In this document: piece after piece, positions 16,800-24,461 of the stretch
Layout of the letters: every line of letters begins with the position of its first letter
Numbering within the stretch: position 1 is the first letter of the stretch
Origin: UBA5189 sp040389445
Lineage (GTDB): Bacteria; Chloroflexota; Limnocylindria; Limnocylindrales; CSP1-4
NCBI GenBank assembly: GCA_040389445.1
Contig: JAZJZX010000013.1
Location: forward strand, 62,001-126,000
Reading direction: 5' to 3'
Length of the DNA: 64,000 nucleotides
Position numbers and translations under genes: made by a program
The notes under the pieces: generated by a model
The model's input: only the letters and a program-made list of their open reading frames with translations
The model's database searches: none
Told to the model about the DNA's origin: nothing

Positions 16800-16960
16800 G
16801 TGGAGGGAGCTTGGCGGCCCGTCGACCGCGATCGGCGTTCGACGGACCGTGAGAGAGATCGTCGACCACGAGGCCACGGTCTCACCGGGTAGTGTCGACC
16901 TTCCCGCTCCGAGCAAACAAGGCCACGATGCAGCAAGTCAGGCCGTCGTATCCTGCCTGG

Positions 16961-18274
16961 ATGACGCAACAGGATGAGCCGCCACCCTACGCCAGCCTGC
17001 TCGAAGCCCTTCGGCTGGAGCTCGACCCGATCGTCGCCGAGATCGTCCGGGACGTGGCCGGCCCCGACGACGACCCGGAGTTGCTTGCGGTCTCCACGCG
17101 AGCGGCCGCGGAGTCGACGATCGCCGCCCTGCTGCATGCCGAAGAGCTGACCGAGGCCGAGCTGTCGCGCCTGCGACTGGCCGGCTCGCGTGCGGCGCGT
17201 GAGGGCGAGTCGCTGGCTCGGTTGCTCGATCGCTACCTCACGTCGGGCTGGGTCATCTGGGCGGCGGTCACGGGCCGGTCCACCGGCAGCCGGGCTGCCG
17301 TCGCCGCGCTGGGGACGGCCCTCCTGAAGGCCGGCGACGCGGCCGCGGCCGCCCTGAGTGAGGGATACGCGGACGCCGAGCGGGAGATCGCCGCCCGAAC
17401 CGGTGCCGCTCGCCGCGAATTCCTTGACGAGCTGCTCGACCTGCCCCCCGGCGACACCGCCGCCGCCGCTCGGATCGCCCGACGGGCCGCGTACTTTGGG
17501 TTCGCATCGAGCGACTCCTGGGTGGTCCTTGTCGCCGGCATCGGCCGCGAGCTCGAGGACGAAGGCCCAGAGATCCTGCGGGTGGCGCTCGCCCTGGACC
17601 GACCGAGTCGGTCCGGCGGCGACGGGACGTCGAGCCTTCCGATCATCGCCACCAAGCGGGGTCGACTCGTCCTCCTCGCACGGGCGAACTGGCCCGGGTT
17701 TGCCGCGCTCGACCTCGTCCTCGACGAGCTTGCGCAGCCCCACCGCTGGCTCGCCATCGAGGCGCCGCCGGCCGCAGGCCTGGCGGCGGTCGCCGGTGCG
17801 TTCGGTGCAGCGTTCGATGCGCTCCTCATCGCCGAACGCCTCGGGTTCGAGGGGCGTCATCCGGCCGATGGCCTGCTGCTCGAGCGTGCGCTCCTGACTG
17901 ACGCGCGGCTCCTTCGGGCCGCGGTCGACCGCGAGCTCGGCCCGATCCTCGACGCGCCGCGCAACGGCGAGGAACTGCTCCGAACGGTCGAGGCGTACCT
18001 CGCCGCTCGCCAGAACCTGCGGGCGGCCGCCCGCCTCCTGGGTGTTGGGGTGCGGACGGTGAGCTACCGCCTCGTGCGCGTGGAGGAGCTCCTCGGGCGG
18101 CCGCTGGCCGGTGAGGTCGTCCTTCGCCTGTCGACGGCACTGTTCGTCCGGCGGCTCCTCGAACCCGACGCCCGGCCCTTACCAGGCCCTGCGTTGCTCG
18201 AGACGGACGTTCGTCAGCAGGAACCTCGCGAAGTGGTTGCGGAGCAAACGGGCGCTCGCGGCCGTCGGCGGTGA
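16961..18274 (+). CDS. PucR/CdaR-type helix-turn-helix regulator
   Basis: A 437-residue regulator. Its N-terminal half is helical (RsbT co-antagonist-like: ESLARLLDRYLTSGWVIW), the centre is a weak GGDEF-like region, and the C-terminus has the PucR HTH: LLRTVEAYLAARQNLRAAARLLGVGVRTVSYRLVRVEELLG. Possible starts are 16892, 16928 and 16961. The last has TATCCT seven bases upstream of the A, which would make a leaderless mRNA, and no start has a ribosome site. It is divergent from terC. The effector is unknown. Confidence 0.78.
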   Translation: MTQQDEPPPYASLLEALRLELDPIVAEIVRDVAGPDDDPELLAVSTRAAAESTIAALLHAEELTEAELSRLRLAGSRAAREGESLARLLDRYLTSGWVIWAAVTGRSTGSRAAVAALGTALLKAGDAAAAALSEGYADAEREIAARTGAARREFLDELLDLPPGDTAAAARIARRAAYFGFASSDSWVVLVAGIGRELEDEGPEILRVALALDRPSRSGGDGTSSLPIIATKRGRLVLLARANWPGFAALDLVLDELAQPHRWLAIEAPPAAGLAAVAGAFGAAFDALLIAERLGFEGRHPADGLLLERALLTDARLLRAAVDRELGPILDAPRNGEELLRTVEAYLAARQNLRAAARLLGVGVRTVSYRLVRVEELLGRPLAGEVVLRLSTALFVRRLLEPDARPLPGPALLETDVRQQEPREVVAEQTGARGRRR

Positions 18275-18454
18275 CGTGGCGAGTAGCCCGGAACCCACCG
18301 ACCTCGTTGACGAGGATGTCGTCGGCTGAAGGACTCCCCCCTCGGGGAACCCGGTCAGGACAGACCGCAGCCATGAGTGCGATGCTGATGCCGCAGCGGC
18401 GGCTCCCCGGCATGAGGGTCGTCCCCATCAAGACTCGAAGGGGAGAAACCCGCG

Positions 18455-18931
18455 ATGAAGGACACCCAGGCGTCCGCCACGAGCACCGCCGCGGTCGACG
18501 AGCCGTCCGAGGGGTGGACGGACGACGAGAGAGCCGCGATGAAGGAGCGCGCCAGGGAGATGAAGGCGGCCTCCCGCCGTGGCCCGCGCCCGGACAAGGC
18601 GGACGGGGAACGTGACGTGCTCGCGAAGATCGCCGAGATGCCGGAACCCGATCGCTCCATGGCCGAGCGGCTCCATGCCCTCATCAAGGCCAGCGCGCCG
18701 GTCCTCACGCCGAGGACCTGGTACGGAATGCCCGCGTATGCCAGGGACGGCAAGGTCATCTGCTTTTTCCAGGCCGCCTCGAAGTTCAAGGTGCGGTACG
18801 CGACATTCGGCTTCCAGCCCGATGCGAACCTCGACGACGGCACCATGTGGCCGACCGCCTTCGCGCTGACGGAGTTGACTGCCGCCGACGAGGCGAGGAT
18901 CGGCGCGCTCGTGAAGAAGGCGGTGAGCTGA
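18455..18931 (+). CDS. DUF1801/YdhG-like protein
   Basis: A 158-residue cytosolic protein with GEG-type chaperone fold features of the DUF1801 family: MAERLHALIKASAPVLTPRTWYGMPAYARDGKVICFF and KVRYATFGFQPDANLDDGTMWPTAFAL. The N-terminal 55 residues are charged and low in complexity. AAGGGGAGA precedes the ATG. Family members include the Bacillus frataxin-like YdhG; an iron or protein-binding role is possible but unproven. Confidence 0.75.
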   Translation: MKDTQASATSTAAVDEPSEGWTDDERAAMKERAREMKAASRRGPRPDKADGERDVLAKIAEMPEPDRSMAERLHALIKASAPVLTPRTWYGMPAYARDGKVICFFQAASKFKVRYATFGFQPDANLDDGTMWPTAFALTELTAADEARIGALVKKAVS

Positions 18932-19023
18932 GGACAGAGGCCGGCCCTGCTGGACCTGGGGCCCGGACACCTGTCCGCGGGCGCCGACCAGCTCGTTCGG
19001 GCGTGTCCCGCCGGCCCGCAGAG

Positions 19024-19281
19024 CTATCCGTCACACGTCCATTCACTCGCCGACGAACCCGGATCCTGCGTCTTGCAGCAGCTGGTCTCGCGACCGGCCA
19101 GGTACTGCTCCGGGGCGGCCTCGAAGCGTGCCAGGCAACCCGGGCACTTGAACCGGAGCGTCCGTTCTCCGTAACGCGCCGTCAGGCCCTCTCCGGCGGG
19201 GATGTCGTTGCCGCAGACAAGGCAGTTGGCCTGGATCTGGAGTCGCGGGTCGGTGACGATGATCGGCAGTGGGCTGTTCAT
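19024..19281 (-). CDS. Small Cys-rich metal-binding protein (TRASH/YHS-like)
   Basis: An 85-residue protein with ANCLVCGNDIPAGEGL...YGERTLRFKCPGCLARFEAAPEQYL, two CxxC pairs around a beta hairpin, plus a CC pair near the C-terminus. The spacing resembles TRASH/YHS metal-sensing folds. GGAGG lies 8 bases before the ATG. It is the most downstream member, in transcription order, of the minus-strand copper gene group and may be a copper or zinc carrier. Confidence 0.6.
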   Translation of the reverse strand: MNSPLPIIVTDPRLQIQANCLVCGNDIPAGEGLTARYGERTLRFKCPGCLARFEAAPEQYLAGRETSCCKTQDPGSSASEWTCDG

Positions 19282-19420
19282 TTGCGATACCTCCGTGATG
19301 ATGCGTGCGCTCAGAAGATTGAATGTGGGTCCCGACCCTCATGGCGGTCCCTTCGGTTTGTCGGCCACCTCTGAGCGCAAGGTGAGCGATGCCTGGGAAA
19401 CAACTGGCCCTCTCGGACGG

Positions 19421-19846
19421 TCAATGGCATCCGTGCGAGCCGCGTTCGTCGTTGCCGTCGGAGTCGCTGTTCCCCGGGGCATCTGTCGGTGCGTTGTCCG
19501 GCCCGGTGCCGCGGCCCGTCTGGTCGGAGAGAGCCTCGGAGGCGGGTCGGCCAAGATCCCCGGCCCCGCTGGTCGGTCCCCCGCCGTGGCCGCCATGGCC
19601 GCCGTGGCCGCCATGGCCGCCGTGGCCGCCGGCGTGCATCAGGAGCATGCCGCCGAACAGGCCTCCGTAGAGCACGGCCGAGGGCGAGAGGATGCCGTAG
19701 GCAACGAGGACCGCGACGACCAGTCCAGCCACGATTGCCGGCAGCAGCCAGCGCGGTCGGGTGGTTCCGCCCGCTCGAGCGGCGGGCACGGCGCCGGCCG
19801 CTTCGCCGGTGTGGCGCGCTGAAGAATCGTGAACGTGGGCCGTCAT
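19421..19846 (-). CDS. Membrane protein with His/Gly-rich cytosolic or periplasmic loop
   Basis: A 141-residue protein: hydrophilic N-terminus (HVHDSSARHTGEA), one strong membrane helix (WLLPAIVAGLVVAVLVAYGIL), then YGGLFGGMLLMHAGGHGGHGGHGG, five HGG repeats. The MLLMH-GGHGGHGG pattern is that of DUF2933-like proteins found in copper resistance clusters. The ATG at 19846 overlaps the lgt stop (ATGA). The His repeats, encoded by a simple DNA repeat at about 19582-19632, probably bind Cu or other soft metals. Confidence 0.65.
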   Translation of the reverse strand: MTAHVHDSSARHTGEAAGAVPAARAGGTTRPRWLLPAIVAGLVVAVLVAYGILSPSAVLYGGLFGGMLLMHAGGHGGHGGHGGHGGHGGGPTSGAGDLGRPASEALSDQTGRGTGPDNAPTDAPGNSDSDGNDERGSHGCH

Positions 19847-20664
19847 GATCGGCTGGCCTCCAACTGGATCGGGCTTGACTGGATGGGACGCGCCTGACGG
19901 CGCGCCACGATGAACACGGCGACGGCGAGGACCGCGATCCCGAGACCGAGCCACTGGGCGGTCTTGAGCCCGAGGAGCACGGCTGCCTCGTCGCGCAGGA
20001 AGAACAGGCCGAACCGGATCGCGGCCAGCCCCAACAGGTAGGCGCTGGCGAGGACGCCGGGTGCAACGCGGGCCAGGCGCTCGCGCCCGAGCCAGAGCCC
20101 GGCGAAGAGCAGCGCAAGGAGAATCGCTTCGTACGCCTGGGTCGGGTGGAGTGGAATGCCCTGGGGCGCCATGGCATTCGAATTCCGGTAGACCACCGCC
20201 CACGGCAGGGTGGTGGGGATACCGTACGAGTCGCCGCCGATCAGGCAACCGAGATGGCCGATCGCCTGGCCGATGGCGGCAGCCGGGGCGGCCACGTCGA
20301 GGGCCGGGAGGAGCGGGATCCTGCGCCGGCGAGTGAAGACGAACAGCGCAACGAGTGCACCGATCAGCCCGCCGTAGAACGAGAGTCCGCCCATCCAGAT
20401 CATGAAGACGTGAGCCGGATGCTCGGCGAGCGTTGGGAGATCGTTCTGCAGGACATACAGCAGGCGCCCGCCGACGAGCGCCGCCACTCCCACCCAGACC
20501 GCCCCATCCGAGACGACGTCTGACCCGATCCCGACACGCCGGCCTTCACGCCCGGCGATTGCGACCGCGACGACGACGGCCGCTGCCACCAGCAGCCCGT
20601 ACCAGCGAATCTGAATTCCGAGGACCGCCAGGGCGACCGGATCGATGTCGATGACGAACGGCAT
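19843..20664 (-). CDS. lgt: Prolipoprotein diacylglyceryl transferase (Lgt) homologue
   Basis: A 273-residue protein with seven hydrophobic helices and the Lgt layout: IRWYGLLVAAA, GGLSFYGGLIGAL, the signature region GHLGCLIGGDSYG, and HPTQAYEAILL. Lgt transfers diacylglycerol to the lipobox Cys of prelipoproteins. Several residues considered important in E. coli differ: the signature GRxGNFxNxE becomes GHLGCLIGGD and the H of SFHGG is Y. It may be a specialised paralogue serving the lipoproteins or cupredoxins of this cluster; whether it is active is uncertain. Confidence 0.8.
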   Translation of the reverse strand: MPFVIDIDPVALAVLGIQIRWYGLLVAAAVVVAVAIAGREGRRVGIGSDVVSDGAVWVGVAALVGGRLLYVLQNDLPTLAEHPAHVFMIWMGGLSFYGGLIGALVALFVFTRRRRIPLLPALDVAAPAAAIGQAIGHLGCLIGGDSYGIPTTLPWAVVYRNSNAMAPQGIPLHPTQAYEAILLALLFAGLWLGRERLARVAPGVLASAYLLGLAAIRFGLFFLRDEAAVLLGLKTAQWLGLGIAVLAVAVFIVARRQARPIQSSPIQLEASRS

Positions 20665-20667
20665 GGC

Positions 20668-21198
20668 CTACCCCTGGATGGATCGAGCCGAGCGCCGCGA
20701 CGCCCAGACACTGCCGGCCAGCCAGGCCACCAGGGCCGCGCCAGCGGCGGCGGCCGCGATCTCGAGGGCGACGATGGCCACCAGGGCGATCAACGGAAGC
20801 GCGAAGATCCACAGCAGGAGCGCCGTTCCTCGCGGTAGCTTCAGCCGGCTCGCCCGATCGCGAACCCGATCCAGGGCCGAGGGGCGACGCTCGTCGACGA
20901 ACTCGATCTGGCCGCGATAGCGACCCATGCCACAGGTGAACCGGATCTCGCCCGGCGGGTGGGCCGGCAGATCGATCGTCGTCGAGCCCGTGGGGGTGAG
21001 GCGGCGGTCGAGCCTGGGCGTCGAAAACACGACACGCTCGGAGCAGGCATCGTCGTCCTCACGGCGAAAGACGAGCCGGAGCGGCAGGCCCGCCACCGCC
21101 CGGATCGAGGCCGGCTGATAGCCGCCGTGAACAGCGACCTCCACGATCTGGCGGCCGGAGGCGTCCAGCCGTGCACGGACCGGCTGCTCGAGCATCAC
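20668..21198 (-). CDS. Cupredoxin-like domain protein with membrane helix
   Basis: A 176-residue protein. Residues about 10-105 are a Cupredoxin_1-like domain (GYQPASIRAVAGLPLRLVF...DACSERVVF...GEIRFTCGMGRYRG) with Cys and Met ligand candidates; residues about 125-165 form two hydrophobic helices. No N-terminal signal sequence is present, so the cupredoxin domain would sit on the cytosolic side or the topology is unusual. It overlaps the upstream small membrane protein (ATGA). A copper-binding role in efflux or delivery is likely. Confidence 0.72.
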   Translation of the reverse strand: MMLEQPVRARLDASGRQIVEVAVHGGYQPASIRAVAGLPLRLVFRREDDDACSERVVFSTPRLDRRLTPTGSTTIDLPAHPPGEIRFTCGMGRYRGQIEFVDERRPSALDRVRDRASRLKLPRGTALLLWIFALPLIALVAIVALEIAAAAAGAALVAWLAGSVWASRRSARSIQG

Positions 21199-21389
21199 TG
21201 CCGCTGACCCGCAACGGTCAACACGAGGACCACGACCAGCGCCACGAGGGCTCCCGCCGCCAGCGGGTGCGCAAACGCCCCCGCCATTGCCGACATCCCC
21301 GTCATCGTCATGGCACCACCCGCGAGCAGCAGGTCGGCAACGAGGAGGATCGCCGCAACGAGGAGCAGCGTGACGAGAAGATCAGGCAT
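21195..21389 (-). CDS. Small two-helix membrane protein
   Basis: A 64-residue, highly hydrophobic protein (LLVTLLLVAAILLVADLLLAGG and AAGALVALVVVLVLTV) joined by a Met-rich turn, MTMTGMSAM, which could bind copper. It is translationally coupled to the cupredoxin-like gene downstream. The function is not recognised. Confidence 0.6.
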   Translation of the reverse strand: MPDLLVTLLLVAAILLVADLLLAGGAMTMTGMSAMAGAFAHPLAAGALVALVVVLVLTVAGQRQ

Positions 21390-21481
21390 GGCGTGAGTTC
21401 AGCACCCGTACCTGAGTCCCCCCTGAGGATCGGCTAACGCCGGGCTGAGAAACGGCGGGCCGTCCTCATCGACCTCAGGCC

Positions 21482-22345
21482 CTACACGGTCAGCAGGATC
21501 GCGAACCCCAGGACCAGGACGACGGTCGCGAGCACGATCTTCGTCCCGCCTGCGTGCTCCAGGTGCCAGCGGTTGACGGCCCGGATGAGACCGGGGCGGC
21601 TGGCCAGGACGAGAAGGGCAACCAGGGGCGTGATGTAGGCGAGGTTGTAGAGCACCAGCCCACCCAGCCCCGCCGCGACGGTCCCGCCCGAGCCGAGCAG
21701 GGCAACGACGCCGAGGTAGATTGCGCCGCTGCACGGGACGGTGCAGAGGCCGATCAGGACGCCGCCGCCGAGGAGGGCAACCGGCGAACTCGTCCGCGCC
21801 CAGCCGCGCATCCGCCCGTGGAGCGCGTGCGGCGCCTCGAGCTTCCAGCCGGCGTCCGGCAGGAGGACGTCACGGATCATCCAGAGCCCCAGACCGATGG
21901 CCACGAGCGCCGCGATCCGACTCGGGAGGTGGTTGCCGCCGAAGTTCGTCAGCGAGGCCACCGCCGTCAGAAGCCCGAGCCCGAGCAGGAAATAGGTGGC
22001 GAGGACGCCGATGACGAAGAAGGCACCCAGGCCGATCACCGTCCGGCTGGCGGCTCGCGTATCGGGCTCGCCGCCGGAGCCCCCGGTCGCGAGCGACTGC
22101 CGGGCCGCGAGGCCGAGGGCGAAGGTCGCGAACAGGATGAGGACACCGAATGCGCAGGGGTTGAACCCGTCGAGGAACCCCGCCGCCACGATGGCCGGCA
22201 GGCTGAGCTCGGTGATCGCCTGGTGATTGGCCATCTGGGGAGCCGCGAGGAGCAGTGCTGCCGCTGCCGCCGTGACCACGGTCCCGCCGATGAACAGGAG
22301 GAGGAGCCGCGGGCGGGCCACGAACGGCTCGAGCGACGCTCGCAT
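21482..22345 (-). CDS. CcdA/DsbD-like thiol transporter
   Basis: A 287-residue membrane protein of the CcdA family, with about 7 helices. It has the redox cysteines in DGFNPCAFGVLI and LCTVPCSGAIYL, the paired Pro-Cys motifs used to move reducing equivalents across the membrane. A first helix near residues 14-36 precedes the core. It overlaps the cupredoxin gene by one base (TGATG). In this context it would keep Cys ligands of cupredoxins, CuA or cytochromes reduced for metal insertion. Confidence 0.85.
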   Translation of the reverse strand: MRASLEPFVARPRLLLLFIGGTVVTAAAAALLLAAPQMANHQAITELSLPAIVAAGFLDGFNPCAFGVLILFATFALGLAARQSLATGGSGGEPDTRAASRTVIGLGAFFVIGVLATYFLLGLGLLTAVASLTNFGGNHLPSRIAALVAIGLGLWMIRDVLLPDAGWKLEAPHALHGRMRGWARTSSPVALLGGGVLIGLCTVPCSGAIYLGVVALLGSGGTVAAGLGGLVLYNLAYITPLVALLVLASRPGLIRAVNRWHLEHAGGTKIVLATVVLVLGFAILLTV

Positions 22346-22860
22346 CAGCCGGTCACCGTGAGCGTGCCCTGCATGGACGGGTTGGCCTTGCCGCCGCAGC
22401 AGATGTCGCAGTACCAGCTGTACGTGCCGGCCGTGGCAGGCGCCGTGAACGAAAAGACCTTGCCGCTCTCGGGACCGACCTTCCAGTCAATGCCGAGCGC
22501 GTCGATCGCGAACTGGTGCCAGCCGCCGCCGTCGCTGTGCATGGAGGTGTCCGTGCTGATCAGTTCGACCTTGACGACCTGTCCGGCCTTGACGGTGAGG
22601 GCCGGGGGATTGAATCCGCCCATGCTGGCGCGGACCTGGAGGGCCGATGTGTCGGTGCTTCCGGGCCCCTGGAGGCGGCTCAGGACGAGGCCGACCGCCG
22701 CCCCCCCGATGAGCAGCGTGATGATCGCGAACACCGCGAACCGGACGGGCCGCGCCACCAGCCCGCGTGCCCTGGGCTGGGACTCGAGCGGCGGGACCTC
22801 GCCACGACGGGTCGGCGGGAACTGGTCGGGGAGGCGGGAGGTTCCAGATCGACGGGTCAT
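22345..22860 (-). CDS. Membrane-anchored cupredoxin with unusual Cys-rich loop
   Basis: A 171-residue protein with one N-terminal membrane helix (FAVFAIITLLIGGAAVGLVL) and a periplasmic cupredoxin domain like that of cytochrome oxidase subunit II. The metal loop reads YCDICCGGKANPSM with an upstream His in GWHQFAID. A CuA site would need C-x3-C-x3-H-x2-M. Here the two Cys with that spacing exist, but the His position is Ala and an extra Cys is present. It probably binds copper in a modified site. ATGA overlap with the CsoR-like gene upstream. Confidence 0.78.
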   Translation of the reverse strand: MTRRSGTSRLPDQFPPTRRGEVPPLESQPRARGLVARPVRFAVFAIITLLIGGAAVGLVLSRLQGPGSTDTSALQVRASMGGFNPPALTVKAGQVVKVELISTDTSMHSDGGGWHQFAIDALGIDWKVGPESGKVFSFTAPATAGTYSWYCDICCGGKANPSMQGTLTVTG

Positions 22861-23201
22861 CGGGTCGTCCTTTCTTCGATTGGGTCGCAGGAAGCAGCGC
22901 CTCCGCGTGGATGCCGAGTTCGGATGCCGCTCCGGGTGAACGCGCTCCGTCCGAGCGCCGTCCGGAGCAGGCCGTCGACCTCGTCTCGCGCCTCGCGACT
23001 GGGGACGCAGTCGCGCAGCTCGAGCTCGACGAGGCGTACGAGCAACGAATCGAGTGATCCCCGCGCCGCGAGGATCTGTTGCGCAAGGTTCGGGAAGGGC
23101 TCGGCACGGTCGATCATCGAGGCGAGTGCCGCGACCTGGCCACCCACGCGCTGAGCATGCCGAATGGCTGCGCCGCGATCGCGGGAGGCCTCGAGGCTCA
23201 T
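22857..23201 (-). CDS. CsoR/RcnR-like small helical regulator, altered ligand set
   Basis: A 114-residue protein matching the four-helix metal-sensor family: RVGGQVAALASMI (the RxxGQxxGLxRMI motif), ILAARGSLDSLLVRLVELELRDCV. The copper sensor CsoR uses Cys-His-Cys. Here the first Cys position lies in EPFPNLAQQ and is absent, the His position is Glu, and only the last Cys remains. It may sense something other than Cu(I) or be a structural relic. It is coupled to the genes on both sides (ATGA). Confidence 0.7.
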   Translation of the reverse strand: MSLEASRDRGAAIRHAQRVGGQVAALASMIDRAEPFPNLAQQILAARGSLDSLLVRLVELELRDCVPSREARDEVDGLLRTALGRSAFTRSGIRTRHPRGGAASCDPIEERTTR

Positions 23202-23587
23202 GGCGTAACGAAGAGCGCGCCGGTCATGCCGGCGGCCGCGTGCCCGGGCAGCGTGCAGATGAAGAGGTGGGTTCCGGGCTCATCGAAGGTCAGGGTGATC
23301 GACCGCGTTTCGCCCGGCTCCAGGATCGACTCGGCCCCGCCGAGACCCGGCATGTGGATCGACTGGAAGTTGAGGTCGTGGCGCTGTGTGCCCTCGTTGG
23401 TGAGTCGCACGGTCAAGGGCACGCCGACCTTGGCGTTGATCCGGTTCGGCTTGAAGCGCATTTCCTCCAGGACGACCTCGGCCACGCCGGACGATCCGTC
23501 GGATGGTGCCTGGCGATTGGCCACCGCGATCACGATGAGCAGGACGACTGCCAACCCGACGGCTGCACGACCGACGATCAGCTTCAT
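23198..23587 (-). CDS. Type I blue-copper cupredoxin
   Basis: A 129-residue exported protein with an N-terminal signal anchor (LIVGRAAVGLAVVLLIVIAVA) and a cupredoxin domain with complete type I copper ligands: His in TQRHDLNF, then Cys, His and Met in FICTLPGHAAAGM. Expected to be a periplasmic-side electron carrier, perhaps between cytochrome b and the oxidase encoded in this region. GAAGGA lies before the ATG. First gene of a coupled run that continues through CsoR-like, cupredoxin and CcdA. Confidence 0.85.
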   Translation of the reverse strand: MKLIVGRAAVGLAVVLLIVIAVANRQAPSDGSSGVAEVVLEEMRFKPNRINAKVGVPLTVRLTNEGTQRHDLNFQSIHMPGLGGAESILEPGETRSITLTFDEPGTHLFICTLPGHAAAGMTGALFVTP

Positions 23588-23734
23588 GAGGCGAATCCTT
23601 CCGAGCTTGTGAGAGCAGGGTCGGATCCGCCGCTGAACCGAGCGTGAGCCGCAGATGAGACAGGGCTTAGAAGTCCGGAGGGTCCGCCTTGCCGGGCGGA
23701 CTCGTCGCCGGACCCGGCCGTCGTCGTCGGACCG

Positions 23735-24262
23735 TCAGACCCCGGCGGTGCCGCGGAAGCGCTCGGCGCGCAGGACGAGCAGGCCGCCCACGACCGCCGC
23801 GATCGCGACGACCACGATGATTGCCCCCACCTCGACCGACGACCGTTCGCGGGCGACCACGGTCTCCGATGCACCGGTGGTCCCCGGTGTAGCTGCCGCC
23901 CCACCCTCGGCCGCGGTCACGGCCAGGGGCGTGGTCAGCGTCTCATCGCCGATTGCGCGCAGCTCGTAATTGCCGGACGGGAGGTGGCTGGGGATCGTGA
24001 GCTCCTGGGAGAACATTCCTTCGGCATCGGTCTTGACGGTGCCGAATTCGACGGTCAGACCCTCACCGGCAAGAACCAGGATGCGGTCGTTGTCCGGCTC
24101 GAGCCCGCTCCCCGCCAGGACGACCGTGTCGCCCGCGGTCACGCTCGAAGGCTCGGCTTCGATCTTCGCCTCGCCGGTGCCCTCGTGGGCCATCGCGCTG
24201 AAGGCGACGCCCAGGGAGAGAACGAACCCCAGGGCGATCGCGAACGGTAGTGACTTACGCAT
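23735..24262 (-). CDS. Exported single-domain protein with C-terminal membrane anchor
   Basis: A 175-residue protein with a cleavable signal peptide (FAIALGFVLSLGVAFSAMA-H), an Ig-like or TIG-like beta domain (EAEPSSVTAGDTVVLAGSGLEP...FSQELTIPSHLPSGNYELRAIG), an Ala/Thr linker and a C-terminal helix (VGAIIVVVAIAAVVGGLLVL). No Cys is present in the mature domain. It overlaps the preceding small membrane protein by 8 bases. A structural or scaffolding role on the outer face is plausible; the function is not recognised. Confidence 0.65.
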   Translation of the reverse strand: MRKSLPFAIALGFVLSLGVAFSAMAHEGTGEAKIEAEPSSVTAGDTVVLAGSGLEPDNDRILVLAGEGLTVEFGTVKTDAEGMFSQELTIPSHLPSGNYELRAIGDETLTTPLAVTAAEGGAAATPGTTGASETVVARERSSVEVGAIIVVVAIAAVVGGLLVLRAERFRGTAGV

Positions 24263-24461
24263 CGGGGGAACCTTTCTGATGCGCTCCGCCCAGGAGCGGA
24301 GCCATGAAGCCGGCCGAGCCGGCCACGGTCAACGGGATGCCCACGAGGAGCACGAGCGCCCAGCTCAGCGCCGATCCGTCGACGAGGGCGCTTCCGAGGC
24401 CGATCTCGAGGGCACCCAGTCCGAGGGCCAGCAGGATCAGGCGGAAGAGCACGCGCGACAT
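24255..24461 (-). CDS. Small membrane protein coupled to cytochrome b
   Basis: A 68-residue protein with two hydrophobic helices (LFRLILLALGLGALEIGLG and WALVLLVGIPLTVAGSAGFMAPLL). Its ATG overlaps the cytochrome b stop (TGATG), so the two are almost certainly translated together. It is possibly a small accessory subunit of the cytochrome b complex. Confidence 0.65.
   Translation of the reverse strand: MSRVLFRLILLALGLGALEIGLGSALVDGSALSWALVLLVGIPLTVAGSAGFMAPLLGGAHQKGSPDA

Noticed and set aside
16744..16900. yybP-ykoY manganese riboswitch before terC
   Set aside because: A stable hairpin is present, but the conserved GGGGAGUAG and paired loop elements are missing.
19582..19632. Short regular repeats as a CRISPR array
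   Set aside because: It is a simple codon repeat (HGG) inside a coding sequence, with no spacers.
21554..22939. Plus-strand frame opposite ccdA and cupredoxin
   Set aside because: Antisense composition only; the minus-strand genes have conserved redox motifs and coupled starts.
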